A stretch of 64,000 bases of DNA from Heterodera schachtii. Taxonomy: Eukaryota; Nematoda; Chromadorea; Rhabditida; Heteroderidae. The stretch covers positions 546,356 through 610,355 of the forward strand of contig SIJG01000005.1 of NCBI GenBank assembly GCA_023374025.1. The letters run 5' to 3'. Under the pieces are notes generated by a model, which worked only from the letters and a program-made list of their open reading frames with translations, made no database searches and was not told the origin of the DNA. Below, piece by piece: positions 1 to 9,963 of the stretch (position 1 is the stretch's first letter; every line of letters begins with the position of its first letter). The position numbers and the translations under genes are program-made.

Positions 1-3000
1 AATATAATCATGGTTTTTAAAAAAAATAATGAATAATAAAATTTTTTAATTTTTTTTGTTAATCTTCCCCTTTTTATAGTAAAAGCAACAGAGTGCCTTA
101 TTTAATATGTAAATAAAATTTGGTGCGTTTGAGCACTTTCTGAAAAAATATTTATGAATTAATTTTGCAAAAAAAAAAAAATAATTAATGAAAAACTCAG
201 AATTTCTAAAAATTTTGAAAACCAATTATGGACGAGATTTTTTCAGGTTAAGTCAGTCCTTTACAGCGGAGTACGTCTGTAAAATTTGGTGAGATTATAT
301 TGATTTTAGGAGGCGCTAGGTTCGATGAAACTTTTTTAAAATTTAAGCCTAAACTTTCGCATATTTAAAAAGCAATTTAAAATTTTTAAAATTTTTATTC
401 ATCTCCCTTTTTGATAGTAAAAGCATCAGAATGCCTTATTTAAATTGTAACTAAAATTTGGTTAGTTTCAGATATCTCTCTGAAAAAATATTTATGAATT
501 AATTTTGCAAAAAAAAAATAAATAATTAATGAAAAACTCAGAATTTCTAAAAATTTTGAAAACCAATTATGGGTTAGATTTTTTCAGGTTAAGTCAGTCC
601 TTTACAGCGGAGTACGTCTGTAAAATTTGGTGAGATTATATTGATTTATGAGGCGCTAGGTTCGATGAAACTTTTTTAAAATTTAAGCCTAAAGTTTCGC
701 ATATTTAAAAAGCAATTTAAAATTTTTAAAATTTTTATTCATCTCCCTTTTTGATAGTAAAAGCATCAGAATGCCTTATTTAAATTGTAACTAAAATTTG
801 GTTAGTTTCAGATATCTCTCTGAAAAAATATTTATGAATTAATTTTGCAAAAAAAAAATAAATAATTAATGAAAAACTCAGAATTTCTAAAAATTTTGAA
901 AACCAATTATGGGTTAGATTTTTTCAGGTTAAGTCAGTCCTTTACAGCGGAGTACGTCTGTAAAATTTGGTGAGATTATATTGATTTTAGGAGGCGCTAG
1001 GTTCGATGAAACTTTTTAAAATTTAAGCCTAAACTTTCGCATATTTAAAAAGCAATTTAAAATTTTTAAAATTTTTATTCATCTCCCTTTTTGATAGTAA
1101 AAGCATCAGAATGCCTTATTTAAATTGTAACTAAAATTTGGTGAGTTTCAGATATCTCTCTGAAAAAATATTTATGAATTAATTTTGCAAAAAAAATAAA
1201 TAATTAATGAAAAACTCAGAATTTCTAAAAGTTTTGAAAACCAATTATGGACGAGATTTTTTCAGGTTAAGTCAGTCCTTTACAGCGGAGTACGTCTGTA
1301 AAATTTGGTGAGATTATATTGATTTTAGGAGGCGCTAGGTTCGATGAAACTTTTTTAAAATTTAAGCCTAAACTTTCGCATATTTAAAAAGCAATTTAAA
1401 ATTTTTAAAATTTTTATTCATCTCCCTTTTTGATAGTAAAAGCATCAGAATGCCTTATTTAAATTGTAACTAAAATTTGGTTAGTTTCAGATATCTCTCT
1501 GAAAAAATATTTATGAATTAATTTTGCAAAAAAAAATAAATAATTAATGAAAAACTCAGAATTTCTAAAAGTTTTGAAAACCAATTATGGACGAGATTTT
1601 TTCAGGTTAAGTCAGTCCTTTACAGCGGAGTACGTCTGTAAAATTTGGTGAGATTATATTGATTTTAGGAGGCGCTAGGTTCGATGAAACTTTTTTAAAA
1701 TTTAAGCCTAAACTTTCGCATATTTAAAAAGCAATTTAAAATTTTTAAAATTTTTATTCATCTCCCTTTTTGATAGTAAAAGCATCAGAATGCCTTATTT
1801 AAATTGTAACTAAAATTTGGTGAGTTTCAGATATCTCTCTGAAAAAATATTTATGAATTAATTTTGCAAAAAAAATAAATAATTAATGAAAAACTCAGAA
1901 TTTCTAAAAGTTTTGAAAACCAATTATGGACGAGATTTTTTCAGGTTAAGTCAGTCCTTTACAGCGGAGTACGTCTGTAAAATTTGGTGAGATTATATTG
2001 ATTTTAGGAGGCGCTAGGTTCGATGAAACTTTTTTAAAATTTAAGCCTAAACTTTCGCATATTTAAAAAGCAATTTAAAATTTTTAAAATTTTTATTCAT
2101 CTCCCTTTTTGATAGTAAAAGCATCAGAATGCCTTATTTAAATTGTAACTAAAATTTGGTGAGTTTCAGATATCTCTCTGAAAAAATATTTATGAATTAA
2201 TTTTGCAAAAAAAAATAAATAATTAATGAAAAACTCAGAATTTCTAAAAATTTTGAAAACCAATTATGGACGAGATTTTTTCAGGTTAAGTCAGTCCTTT
2301 ACAGCGGAGTACGTCTGTAAAATTTGGTGAGATTATATTGATTTTAGGAGGCGCTAGGTTCGATGAAACTTTTTAAAATTTAAGCCTAAACTTTCGCATA
2401 TTTAAAAAGCAATTTAAAATTTTTAAAATTTTTATTCATCTCCCTTTTTGATAGTAAAAGCATCAGAATGCCTTATTTAAATTGTAACTAAAATTTGGTG
2501 AGTTTCAGATATCTCTCTGAAAAAATATTTATGAATTAATTTTGCAAAAAAAATAAATAATTAATGAAAAACTCAGAATTTCTAAAAGTTTTGAAAACCA
2601 ATTATGGACGAGATTTTTTCAGGTTAAGTCAGTCCTTTACAGCGGAGTACGTCTGTAAAATTTGGTGAGATTATATTGATTTTAGGAGGCGCTAGGTTCG
2701 ATGAAACTTTTTTAAAATTTAAGCCTAAACTTTCGCATATTTAAAAAGCAATTTAAAATTTTTAAAATTTTTATTCATCTCCCTTTTTGATAGTAAAAGC
2801 ATCAGAATGCCTTATTTAAATTGTAACTAAAATTTGGTGAGTTTCAGATATCTCTCTGAAAAAATATTTATGAATTAATTTTGCAAAAAAAAATAAATAA
2901 TTAATGAAAAACTCAGAATTTCTAAAAATTTTGAAAACCAATTATGGGTTAGATTTTTTCAGGTTAAGTCAGTCCTTTACAGCGGAGTATGTCTGTATTG

Positions 3001-3368
3001 ATTTTAGGAGGCGCTAGGATCGATGAAACTTTTTTAAAATTTAAGCCTAAACTTTCGCATATTTAAAAAGCAATTTAAAATTTTTAAAATTTTTATTCAT
3101 CTCCCTTTTTGATAGTAAAAGCATCAGAATGCCTTATTTAAATTGTAACTAAAATTTGGTGAGTTTCAGATATCTCTCTGAAAAAATATTTATGAATTAA
3201 TTTTGCAAAAAAAAAATAAATAATTAATGAAAAACTCAGAATTTCTAAAAATTTTGAAAACCAATTATGGGTTAGATTTTTTCAGGTTAAGTCAGTCCTT
3301 TACAGCGGAGTACGTCTGTAAATTTGGTGAGATTATATTGATTTTAGGAGGCGCTAGGATCGATGAAA
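1..3368. repeat. Satellite array, ~340-bp monomer (left part)
   Basis: Ten head-to-tail monomers can be followed from a recurring ATGAAAAACTCAGAATTTC landmark at 188, 529, 869, 1207, 1547, 1886, 2226, 2564, 2904 and 3227. Spacing is 338-341 bp, except 323 where the ninth monomer has a small deletion. The first ~150 bp are a diverged edge monomer. Variation is mainly in poly-A length and a few substitutions, so the array is young or homogenised. No monomer has a convincing coding frame. Confidence 0.95.
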
Positions 3369-3373
3369 CTTTT

Positions 3374-3672
3374 TGTTCGGGTGATGACCCCGAGAGAGAC
3401 ATTTTAATTATTTTATTTATGTTATTTTCCTCTCTCTGTCTCCCACACTATTTCTCTCATTTAATTGTGTCTGTACTCCCTTTGTAAGGTCAGACACATC
3501 TTTCCTCCCCCATATTTTGACCCCCGCTCATTTCCAATGTTCATTCTGTTTTCTTGTTGTATTCCCACATTTCCTCCAATTGTCCTCCGCCTCAAATATT
3601 TATTTATTTGTTTCCAATAAATAATTGATTATTTCTTGGACTGTTTTAAGCTCGGTTAGGTAAGACCGAACA
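3374..3672 (+). repeat. 5' LTR of the gypsy-type element
   Basis: 299 bp, begins TGTTCGGGTGATG and ends GACCGAACA. It differs from the 3' LTR at two positions, both G to T (in CATTCTGTTTTC and in AATAATTGATTA). It contains CCAATAAATAATT near its end as a possible polyadenylation signal. Confidence 0.95.
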
Positions 3673-3689
3673 ATTGGCGACGCCCTTCT

Positions 3690-3945
3690 TCAACTCAAGC
3701 CGGGTTGGCTGAGCATCATCGTCTAAAGCCGAGTCGGCCATCAACAATTTTGAAATTCTAAGGCCGAGTTGGCCATCATCGAATTTCACAAGCCGAGTCG
3801 GCCATCACCAAATTTTGAAATTCTAAAGCCGGGTTGGCTATCATCGAATTTCACAAAGCCGGGCTGGCATTCGTCAAACAGCAGTAAAACAAAACTGCGA
3901 AATTCATTCAAAGCCGAGTTGGCATTCGACATAGTTTGCTGAAAG
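3690..3945 (+). repeat. Leader repeats with palindromic GCCGAGTCGGC core
   Basis: Between primer site and gag start the leader holds seven copies of a motif of the type AAGCCGAGTTGGCCATC, spaced 25-55 bp. The core GCCGA-G-TCGGC is an inverted repeat. Alternate copies are also linked by CATCGAATTTCACA or TTTTGAAATTCTA spacers, so the array is two nested repeats. The position fits packaging or dimerisation signals of retroelement RNAs; that role is inference. Confidence 0.8.
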
Positions 3946-3961
3946 CGAACACAACTCAAAA

Positions 3962-6900
3962 ATGGCTGCGAACCTCGACCAATTGGTGAGATTGATGACT
4001 CAGCAACAGCAACAATTTGAGGACCAACAGAGATTGGTGCAGCAGCAGTCGCAACAAATTGCGCAGTTGCTAGCGAACCAAAATGCTGCAAACAACGCAG
4101 CTGGTCAACGAAATCCACCAAATGCAGTTGCCATTCCTTCACTGCCGGACATTTCGCTGTTCGAAGCGTGTGATGAGAAGAGTCGTGTGAGCGAATGGCT
4201 CGACCGATTCAAATTCGCCCTCGACTGTGCCGCTCCAACTGCAACTGATCAAATCAAGGTCAAGTCGCTGATGAACAAGCTGAGCGAGATGGCTTTCAGC
4301 GAGTACAGCCGCTCAGTTCTGCCAGCTTCAGTCACCGATTTCGACTTTCCGACAACAGTGCTGAAATTGGAGAAGCTTTTCGCCAAACCCCAGTCAATCT
4401 TCATCGACAGGTATGAATGCCTAAAAGCGGTGAGGGGAGATGGCGAGGACTTTCGGCACTTCATCAATCGGCACAAAAAGCTGCTGAACGACTTCAAATT
4501 CGACGATTTGAAGAAAGAGCAATTTTACTCGTTAATGCTCTTGACGGCACTCAAAGCGCCGAGCGACGCAACACTGAGGCAACGGATTTTGGCCAAATTG
4601 GCAACGGACGGACAAAACGTGTCGTATGACGGAATAGTGGAAGATTTAATCAACTTCCAGTCAACGATTGCGGAGGCTCGAGCGATCGAAACGCCGATCA
4701 GCTCTCGGAATGTAAATGCTGTCCATCAAAAGGGCAAGCAAAATTTCCTGCCGAAGAACAAATTCACCAAAAGTGGACAAACCACAACGGCGAACAAAAG
4801 TTGTTGGCGATGCGGAGAATGTGACCATCCGCCATTCAACTGCCGATTCAAATTGACAAAGTGTCCGAAATGTGGTACCAATGGTCACTTGGGAAAGAAG
4901 TGTGAAAGTGTTCAGGCATGGAAGAAACAACAAAGTGCAAAGATGATGGGAAACAAGAAAATCGGACATTTGAGGATCGGAATGACCTCATGTTCGATCA
5001 ATGCACTTTCGTTGATGCAGATCAAAATTCTGCTGAACCAACAAAAAGTCCAATTCTTCCTCGACACCGGATCGGACATCGACGTGATTGATGAGTTGAC
5101 TTATGCCGAAATTGGCAAGCCACCGATCGAAGTGTGCGACGAAATTGGGAAGACCTTTGATGGAAAGGAAGTTCCATTCATTGGAAAAGGTATTGGCATA
5201 TTCAAATTCGGCGAGATTGAAGTGAAGCGCCCATTTTACGTGGCAAAAGCTGGCTCACTTAATCTGCTGAGTTGCCAAACCATGGACAAATTTGGTTTGT
5301 TGGACGAAATGAAGCTGAAGATCAGCAACGTGGCAGTAAACTTGTGCAACGCCGGCCGCCCAAAGGGAGAGAAAATTATCCCCAGTGGCACAAAACAAAT
5401 GGTCGGCACAGAAGCCAAAATTGAGGCATTGAAAAGGGCCTTTCCCGAAGTCGTTAAAGACGGGTTAGGACTCTGCACAAAGGAGAAGGCACGACTGTCG
5501 TTGAAAGAAGACGCCACACCCATTTTTCGAAAGGCACGCCCTGTGCCATACAACTCTTTGGAAGTTGTCGAAAAAGAATTGGGCCGATTGGAAAAGATGG
5601 GCGTGATCAGCAAAGTCGACCATTTGAACTGGGCAGCGCCTATTCTAATTGTGAAAAAGGCCGACGGCTCAGCGCGACTTTGCATCGACTATTCGACAGG
5701 TCTAAATGATGCACTTCTCGACTGTCAGCACCCGCTCCCAGTACCTGAGGATATTTTTGCCACCCTGAATGGAGGTAAAATCTTTTCCCAGATTGATCTG
5801 AAGGACGCGTATTTACAAATCGAATTGGACGAAGAATCCAAAGATTTGTGCGGATTGGCTACACATAAAGGGAATTACCGAATGGAACGGTTGCCCTTCG
5901 GTGTAAAGTCGGCACCAAGCATATTCCAATCAATTATGGATAAAATGCTGGCCGGACTAAATTTTGCCACCGCTTACCTGGACGACATAATCGTTGTCAG
6001 CGGAACGACTGAACAACACGTCCGACATTTGGAAGAAGTGTTTTCTCGAATCCAAGCCTACGGATTCCGAGTAAAACTGGAAAAATCGACCTTCTTCCGA
6101 GACCAAATCAAATATTTGGGTCAAATAATCGATCGGAATGGACGCCGACCGGACCCAGCAAAAACTCATGCAATTCGCCAAATGCCGGCTCCAAAAGACC
6201 TTTCGTCACTTCGATCATTCCTCGGCATGGTAAACCATTACCAACAGTTTGTAAAGAACATGCGCTTCACTCGGAAGCCTTTGGACGACATGCTGAAGGA
6301 TGACGTTGAATGGAAGTGGACGGAAGAACGACAAAAAGCATTCCAAAAATTGAAGGAAGTGCTTACATCGGAACTGCTCCTCACCCATTATGATCCTAAA
6401 TTGGACATAATTGTGGCAGCCGATGCGTCGGAACTCGGAATAGGGGCCGTCATCTCCCACAAATTTCCGAACGGACAAAGCAAAGCAATTGCACATGCCT
6501 CAAGGTCGCTCACTCCAGCAGAGAAAAATTACTCTCAAATTGAAAAGGAGGGCTTAGCATTGATTTTTGCAGTGCAAAAGTTCCACAAAATGATCTACGG
6601 CAGACACTTCACATTGCAAACTGATCACAAGCCGCTGATCAGCATTTTCGGAAGCAAAAAAGGCATACGGCAGTGCAGCGCAAATCGGCTGCTTCGCTGG
6701 TCACTTACATTGCTGGCCTACGACTTCGACATTGAGTATGTCAATACCAACGATTTTGGTCAAGCCGACGCACTCTCCCGCCTAATTGCCAAAGAATTTG
6801 AATGTGATGATGAAAGAGTGATCGCCGCGTGCAACATCGACGAAGATCTTGGAACTGTTTTGGATATGGCAAAGCAAATTCTGCCAATCAAATTTGAAAA

Positions 6901-8242
6901 TTTGGTCTCTGAGTCCAAAAAGGACAAAACAATGCAAATTGTTATGAAATTCGTCAGAGACGGTTGGCCTGATGAACGCAAATTGGCGCCACAATCAGAA
7001 GAGATTGAGCTTTTCGGCAGAAGAAAAGCTGATCTGACAATTCTGAAGGAATGTCTGATGTATGGCGAACGAATTGTGATCCCTGAAAAATTCCGGACCA
7101 AAATTTTGACACTGCTACACAAGGGCCATCCTGGAATTAAAAGGATGAAACAACTCGCCCGGCAGTATGTCTTCTGGCCGAAATTGGACCAACAAATCGA
7201 GGAATTCGTCAAGAATTGTGCACCGTGTCAATTGGCCGCTAAGGCACCGACAAAAACGGATTTGCACTCATGGCCAAAATCAACGCGGCCATGGCAACGA
7301 ATTCATGCCGATTATGCGGGCCCTTTCTTCGGAAAAGAATTTCTGATTGTTGTGGACTCATATTCGAAGTACCCGGAGGTATTCGAAATGACCACAAAAT
7401 CAGCGGCCGCAACAATCGAACGACTACGGTATCTGTTCACACGACACGGTATACCAGAAACATTGGTAACCGACAACGGAACGCAGTTCGCCGCCAGTGA
7501 ATTCGCAAAATTCACAGAAGCAAATGGAATTGCTCACCTATTTTCCGCTCCGTACAACCCAATGTCCAATGGACAAGCGGAACGGTTCGTGGACACTTTT
7601 AAGAGAGCATTTCGAAAAATAAAAGGGGAGGGAGTGCCAAATAAGGAAATAATCAACACTTTCCTGGTCACTTACCGCACGACACCGAACGATTCGCTGC
7701 CGGATGCAAAATCCCCCGCCGAAATGCTCCTTGGCCGAAAACCGCGCACCACGATTGATCTCTTGATGCCGCCTCTTCCACAGCCAACGGAGAGAGACGC
7801 AAAAATGGAGCAACATTTCAATCGCCGGTTTGGCACTCGACCGCAGAAATTTGTGTCAAATAAGCCAGTTTGGGCTCGACACCGACTCTCGCAGAATTGG
7901 AGAGCTGGGACAATTTGTGAATGCACCGGAGTCATTTACACGGTCAAATTCTCCGACGGTTCGACAAATCGCTTCCATGCGAATCAGTTGCGAAACCGGG
8001 AAAACACAGCAAATGGCCACGAACCATTAAATCTTTTAAATGAGGCATTCCATCTGCCGATCACCGAGCCGAACGTTGGGATTGTAGGGCAGGACCTTGA
8101 GCCAAGGCCTGAGCCGATCAACGATGAGCACCAGGACGAGATCGAACCGGATCAGGCCCGTCGAAGCCCGACACCGCCGCAACAAGCGCCGCGCCGGAGT
8201 GGACGAAACCGACGAGCCCCCGATCGCTACTCGCCCGGATGA
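3962..8242 (+). CDS. Gag-Pol polyprotein of the gypsy-type element (1426 aa)
   Basis: One uninterrupted frame, without a gag-pol frameshift. Gag occupies about residues 1-330 and has a Gln-rich N terminus and two CCHC zinc knuckles (C-X2-C-X4-H-X4-C at 281-294 and 301-314). Aspartic protease has DTG at 368-370. Reverse transcriptase has YLDD at 672-675. RNase H shows D821 and TDHKPL from 887. Integrase has an HHCC zinc module (H1053, H1056, C1086, C1089) and a D-D-35-E core (D1117, D1171, E1207), followed by a GPY/F-like segment near 1330-1370 and a Pro/Arg-rich tail. All catalytic residues I looked for are present. The order PR-RT-RH-IN places it in Ty3/gypsy; it resembles the K02A2.6-type (Mag-like) elements of nematodes. 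ATG 3962 is the first start after the leader repeats. Confidence 0.97.
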   Translation: MAANLDQLVRLMTQQQQQFEDQQRLVQQQSQQIAQLLANQNAANNAAGQRNPPNAVAIPSLPDISLFEACDEKSRVSEWLDRFKFALDCAAPTATDQIKVKSLMNKLSEMAFSEYSRSVLPASVTDFDFPTTVLKLEKLFAKPQSIFIDRYECLKAVRGDGEDFRHFINRHKKLLNDFKFDDLKKEQFYSLMLLTALKAPSDATLRQRILAKLATDGQNVSYDGIVEDLINFQSTIAEARAIETPISSRNVNAVHQKGKQNFLPKNKFTKSGQTTTANKSCWRCGECDHPPFNCRFKLTKCPKCGTNGHLGKKCESVQAWKKQQSAKMMGNKKIGHLRIGMTSCSINALSLMQIKILLNQQKVQFFLDTGSDIDVIDELTYAEIGKPPIEVCDEIGKTFDGKEVPFIGKGIGIFKFGEIEVKRPFYVAKAGSLNLLSCQTMDKFGLLDEMKLKISNVAVNLCNAGRPKGEKIIPSGTKQMVGTEAKIEALKRAFPEVVKDGLGLCTKEKARLSLKEDATPIFRKARPVPYNSLEVVEKELGRLEKMGVISKVDHLNWAAPILIVKKADGSARLCIDYSTGLNDALLDCQHPLPVPEDIFATLNGGKIFSQIDLKDAYLQIELDEESKDLCGLATHKGNYRMERLPFGVKSAPSIFQSIMDKMLAGLNFATAYLDDIIVVSGTTEQHVRHLEEVFSRIQAYGFRVKLEKSTFFRDQIKYLGQIIDRNGRRPDPAKTHAIRQMPAPKDLSSLRSFLGMVNHYQQFVKNMRFTRKPLDDMLKDDVEWKWTEERQKAFQKLKEVLTSELLLTHYDPKLDIIVAADASELGIGAVISHKFPNGQSKAIAHASRSLTPAEKNYSQIEKEGLALIFAVQKFHKMIYGRHFTLQTDHKPLISIFGSKKGIRQCSANRLLRWSLTLLAYDFDIEYVNTNDFGQADALSRLIAKEFECDDERVIAACNIDEDLGTVLDMAKQILPIKFENLVSESKKDKTMQIVMKFVRDGWPDERKLAPQSEEIELFGRRKADLTILKECLMYGERIVIPEKFRTKILTLLHKGHPGIKRMKQLARQYVFWPKLDQQIEEFVKNCAPCQLAAKAPTKTDLHSWPKSTRPWQRIHADYAGPFFGKEFLIVVDSYSKYPEVFEMTTKSAAATIERLRYLFTRHGIPETLVTDNGTQFAASEFAKFTEANGIAHLFSAPYNPMSNGQAERFVDTFKRAFRKIKGEGVPNKEIINTFLVTYRTTPNDSLPDAKSPAEMLLGRKPRTTIDLLMPPLPQPTERDAKMEQHFNRRFGTRPQKFVSNKPVWARHRLSQNWRAGTICECTGVIYTVKFSDGSTNRFHANQLRNRENTANGHEPLNLLNEAFHLPITEPNVGIVGQDLEPRPEPINDEHQDEIEPDQARRSPTPPQQAPRRSGRNRRAPDRYSPG

Positions 8243-8249
8243 GCCAATC

Positions 8250-8260
8250 AAAAGGGGAGG
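8250..8260 (+). other. Polypurine tract
   Basis: AAAAGGGGAGG directly abuts the 3' LTR and follows the pol stop by 7 bases. This is the expected plus-strand priming site. Confidence 0.9.
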
Positions 8261-8559
8261 TGTTCGGGTGATGACCCCGAGAGAGACATTTTAATTATTT
8301 TATTTATGTTATTTTCCTCTCTCTGTCTCCCACACTATTTCTCTCATTTAATTGTGTCTGTACTCCCTTTGTAAGGTCAGACACATCTTTCCTCCCCCAT
8401 ATTTTGACCCCCGCTCATTTCCAATGTTCATTCTTTTTTCTTGTTGTATTCCCACATTTCCTCCAATTGTCCTCCGCCTCAAATATTTATTTATTTGTTT
8501 CCAATAAATAATTTATTATTTCTTGGACTGTTTTAAGCTCGGTTAGGTAAGACCGAACA
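8261..8559 (+). repeat. 3' LTR of the gypsy-type element
   Basis: 299 bp, same ends as the 5' LTR, two mismatches. It is followed by target duplication CTTTT and the continuing satellite monomer. Confidence 0.95.
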
Positions 8560-9528
8560 CTTTTTTAAAATTTAAGCCTAAACTTTCGCATATTAAAAAG
8601 CAATTTAAAATTTTTAAAATTTTTATTCATCTCCCTTTTTGATAGTAAAAGCATCAGAATGCCTTATTTAAATTGTAACTAAAATTTGGTGAGTTTCAGA
8701 TATCTCTCTGAAAAAATATTTATGAATTAATTTTGCAAAAAAAATAAATAATTAATGAAAAACTCAGAATTTCTAAAAGTTTTGAAAACCAATTATGGAC
8801 GAGATTTTTTCAGGTTAAGTCAGTCCTTTACAGCGGAGTACGTATGTAAAATTTGGTGAGATTATATTGATTTTAGGAGGCGCTAGGTTCGATGAACTTT
8901 TTTAAAATTTAAGCCTAAACTTTCGCATATTTAAAAAGCAATTTAAAATTTTTAAAATTTTTATTCATCTCCCTTTTTGATAGTAAAAGCATCAGAATGC
9001 CTTATTTAAATTGTAACTAAAATTTGGTGAGATTATATTGATTTTAGGAGGCGCTAGGTTCGATGAACTTTTTTAAAATTTAAGCCTAAACTTTCGCATA
9101 TTTAAAAAGCAATTTAAAATTTTTAAAATTTTTATTCATCTCCCTTTTTGATAGTAAAAGCATCAGAATGCCTTATTTAAATTGTAACTAAAATTTGGTT
9201 AGTTTCAGATATCTCTCTGAAAAAATATTTATGAATTAATTTTGCAAAAAAAATAAATAATTAATGAAAAACTCAGAATTTCTAAAAGTTTTGAAAACCA
9301 ATTATGGACGAGATTTTTTCAGGTTAAGTCAGTCCTTTACAGCGGAGTACGTCTGTAAAATTTGGTGAGATTATATTGATTTTAGGAGGCGCTAGGATCG
9401 ATGAAACTTTTTTAAAATTTAAGCCTAAACTTTCGCATATTTAAAAAAGCAATTTAAAATTTTTAAAATTTTTATTCATCTCCCTTTTTGATAGTAAAAG
9501 CATCAGAATGCCTTATTTAAATTGTAAA
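8560..9528. repeat. Satellite array, right part, with a shortened monomer
   Basis: The ~340-bp monomer resumes exactly where the retroelement split it. Landmarks lie at 8756 and 9264. Between them one monomer is cut to about 170 bp (junction near 9030, where AAAATTTGGTGAG joins directly to ATTATATTG), an internal deletion through a short repeat. The array ends inside a monomer at about 9528. Confidence 0.93.
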
Positions 9529-9963
9529 ACAAAAACTTATTTAAAAAAAGAAATACGGCTTGTGACTAATTTGTTCATAAATTAACAACTCTAATTATCG
9601 TTTCATATGGTTTAATTGTCCAATTTTTGACCCTGTGTTTTAAAAAAATGATTAAATATATTTAAAAACAGATTATTATTAAGAATTAGATATTTTTAGA
9701 TGTTTCCAAGCAATTAATTGATTTTTTCAAACATTTTTTTCTTTTTAAAAAAATTTCAAAAAATCCAGGTCCAGGCCTGGATCCAGGTCTCGAGGGGCCT
9801 GGATTTTTCCTGGACCTGGATTTTTGTCCAGGTCCAGGTCCAACATGGAATCCAGGTCCAGGCCTTTTTCAAAATGTCGAGCTCTACTATTTTCCCATTT
9901 TTGGCCCTGTTTTTGGCATTTTTTCACGAAAAACATTTATTGATTTATAAATAAAAAATACAG
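9529..9963. repeat. Non-coding junction with CCAGGTCCAGG-type repeats
   Basis: Mostly A/T-rich. At 9768-9870 there are about ten copies, in both orientations, of CCAGGTCC/CCTGGA-type units. They give short Gln-Val or Asp-Leu-rich frames that are simple-repeat translations. This looks like the relic of a small palindromic element; ends and target duplication are not visible. Confidence 0.5.

Larger units (their letters stand above)
3374..8559 (+). mobile_element. Intact Ty3/gypsy-type LTR retrotransposon
   Basis: Two direct LTRs of 299 bp (3374-3672 and 8261-8559), both TG...CA, bracket one 1426-codon gag-pol frame. The insertion is flanked by a perfect 5-bp target duplication CTTTT (3369-3373 and 8560-8564), and removing it restores the satellite monomer. 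I count two mismatches between the LTRs, so it inserted recently. The primer-binding position starts at about 3675 with TGGCGACGCCC; I cannot assign the tRNA. A polypurine tract abuts the 3' LTR. There is no envelope frame. It looks fully equipped to move. Confidence 0.97.

Noticed and set aside
3227..3487. 86-codon plus-strand frame
   Set aside because: It runs from the last satellite monomer into the 5' LTR and exists only because of the insertion junction.
3786..8294. Many frames antisense to or overlapping the polyprotein
   Set aside because: They are shadows of the long gag-pol frame; none has motifs of its own.
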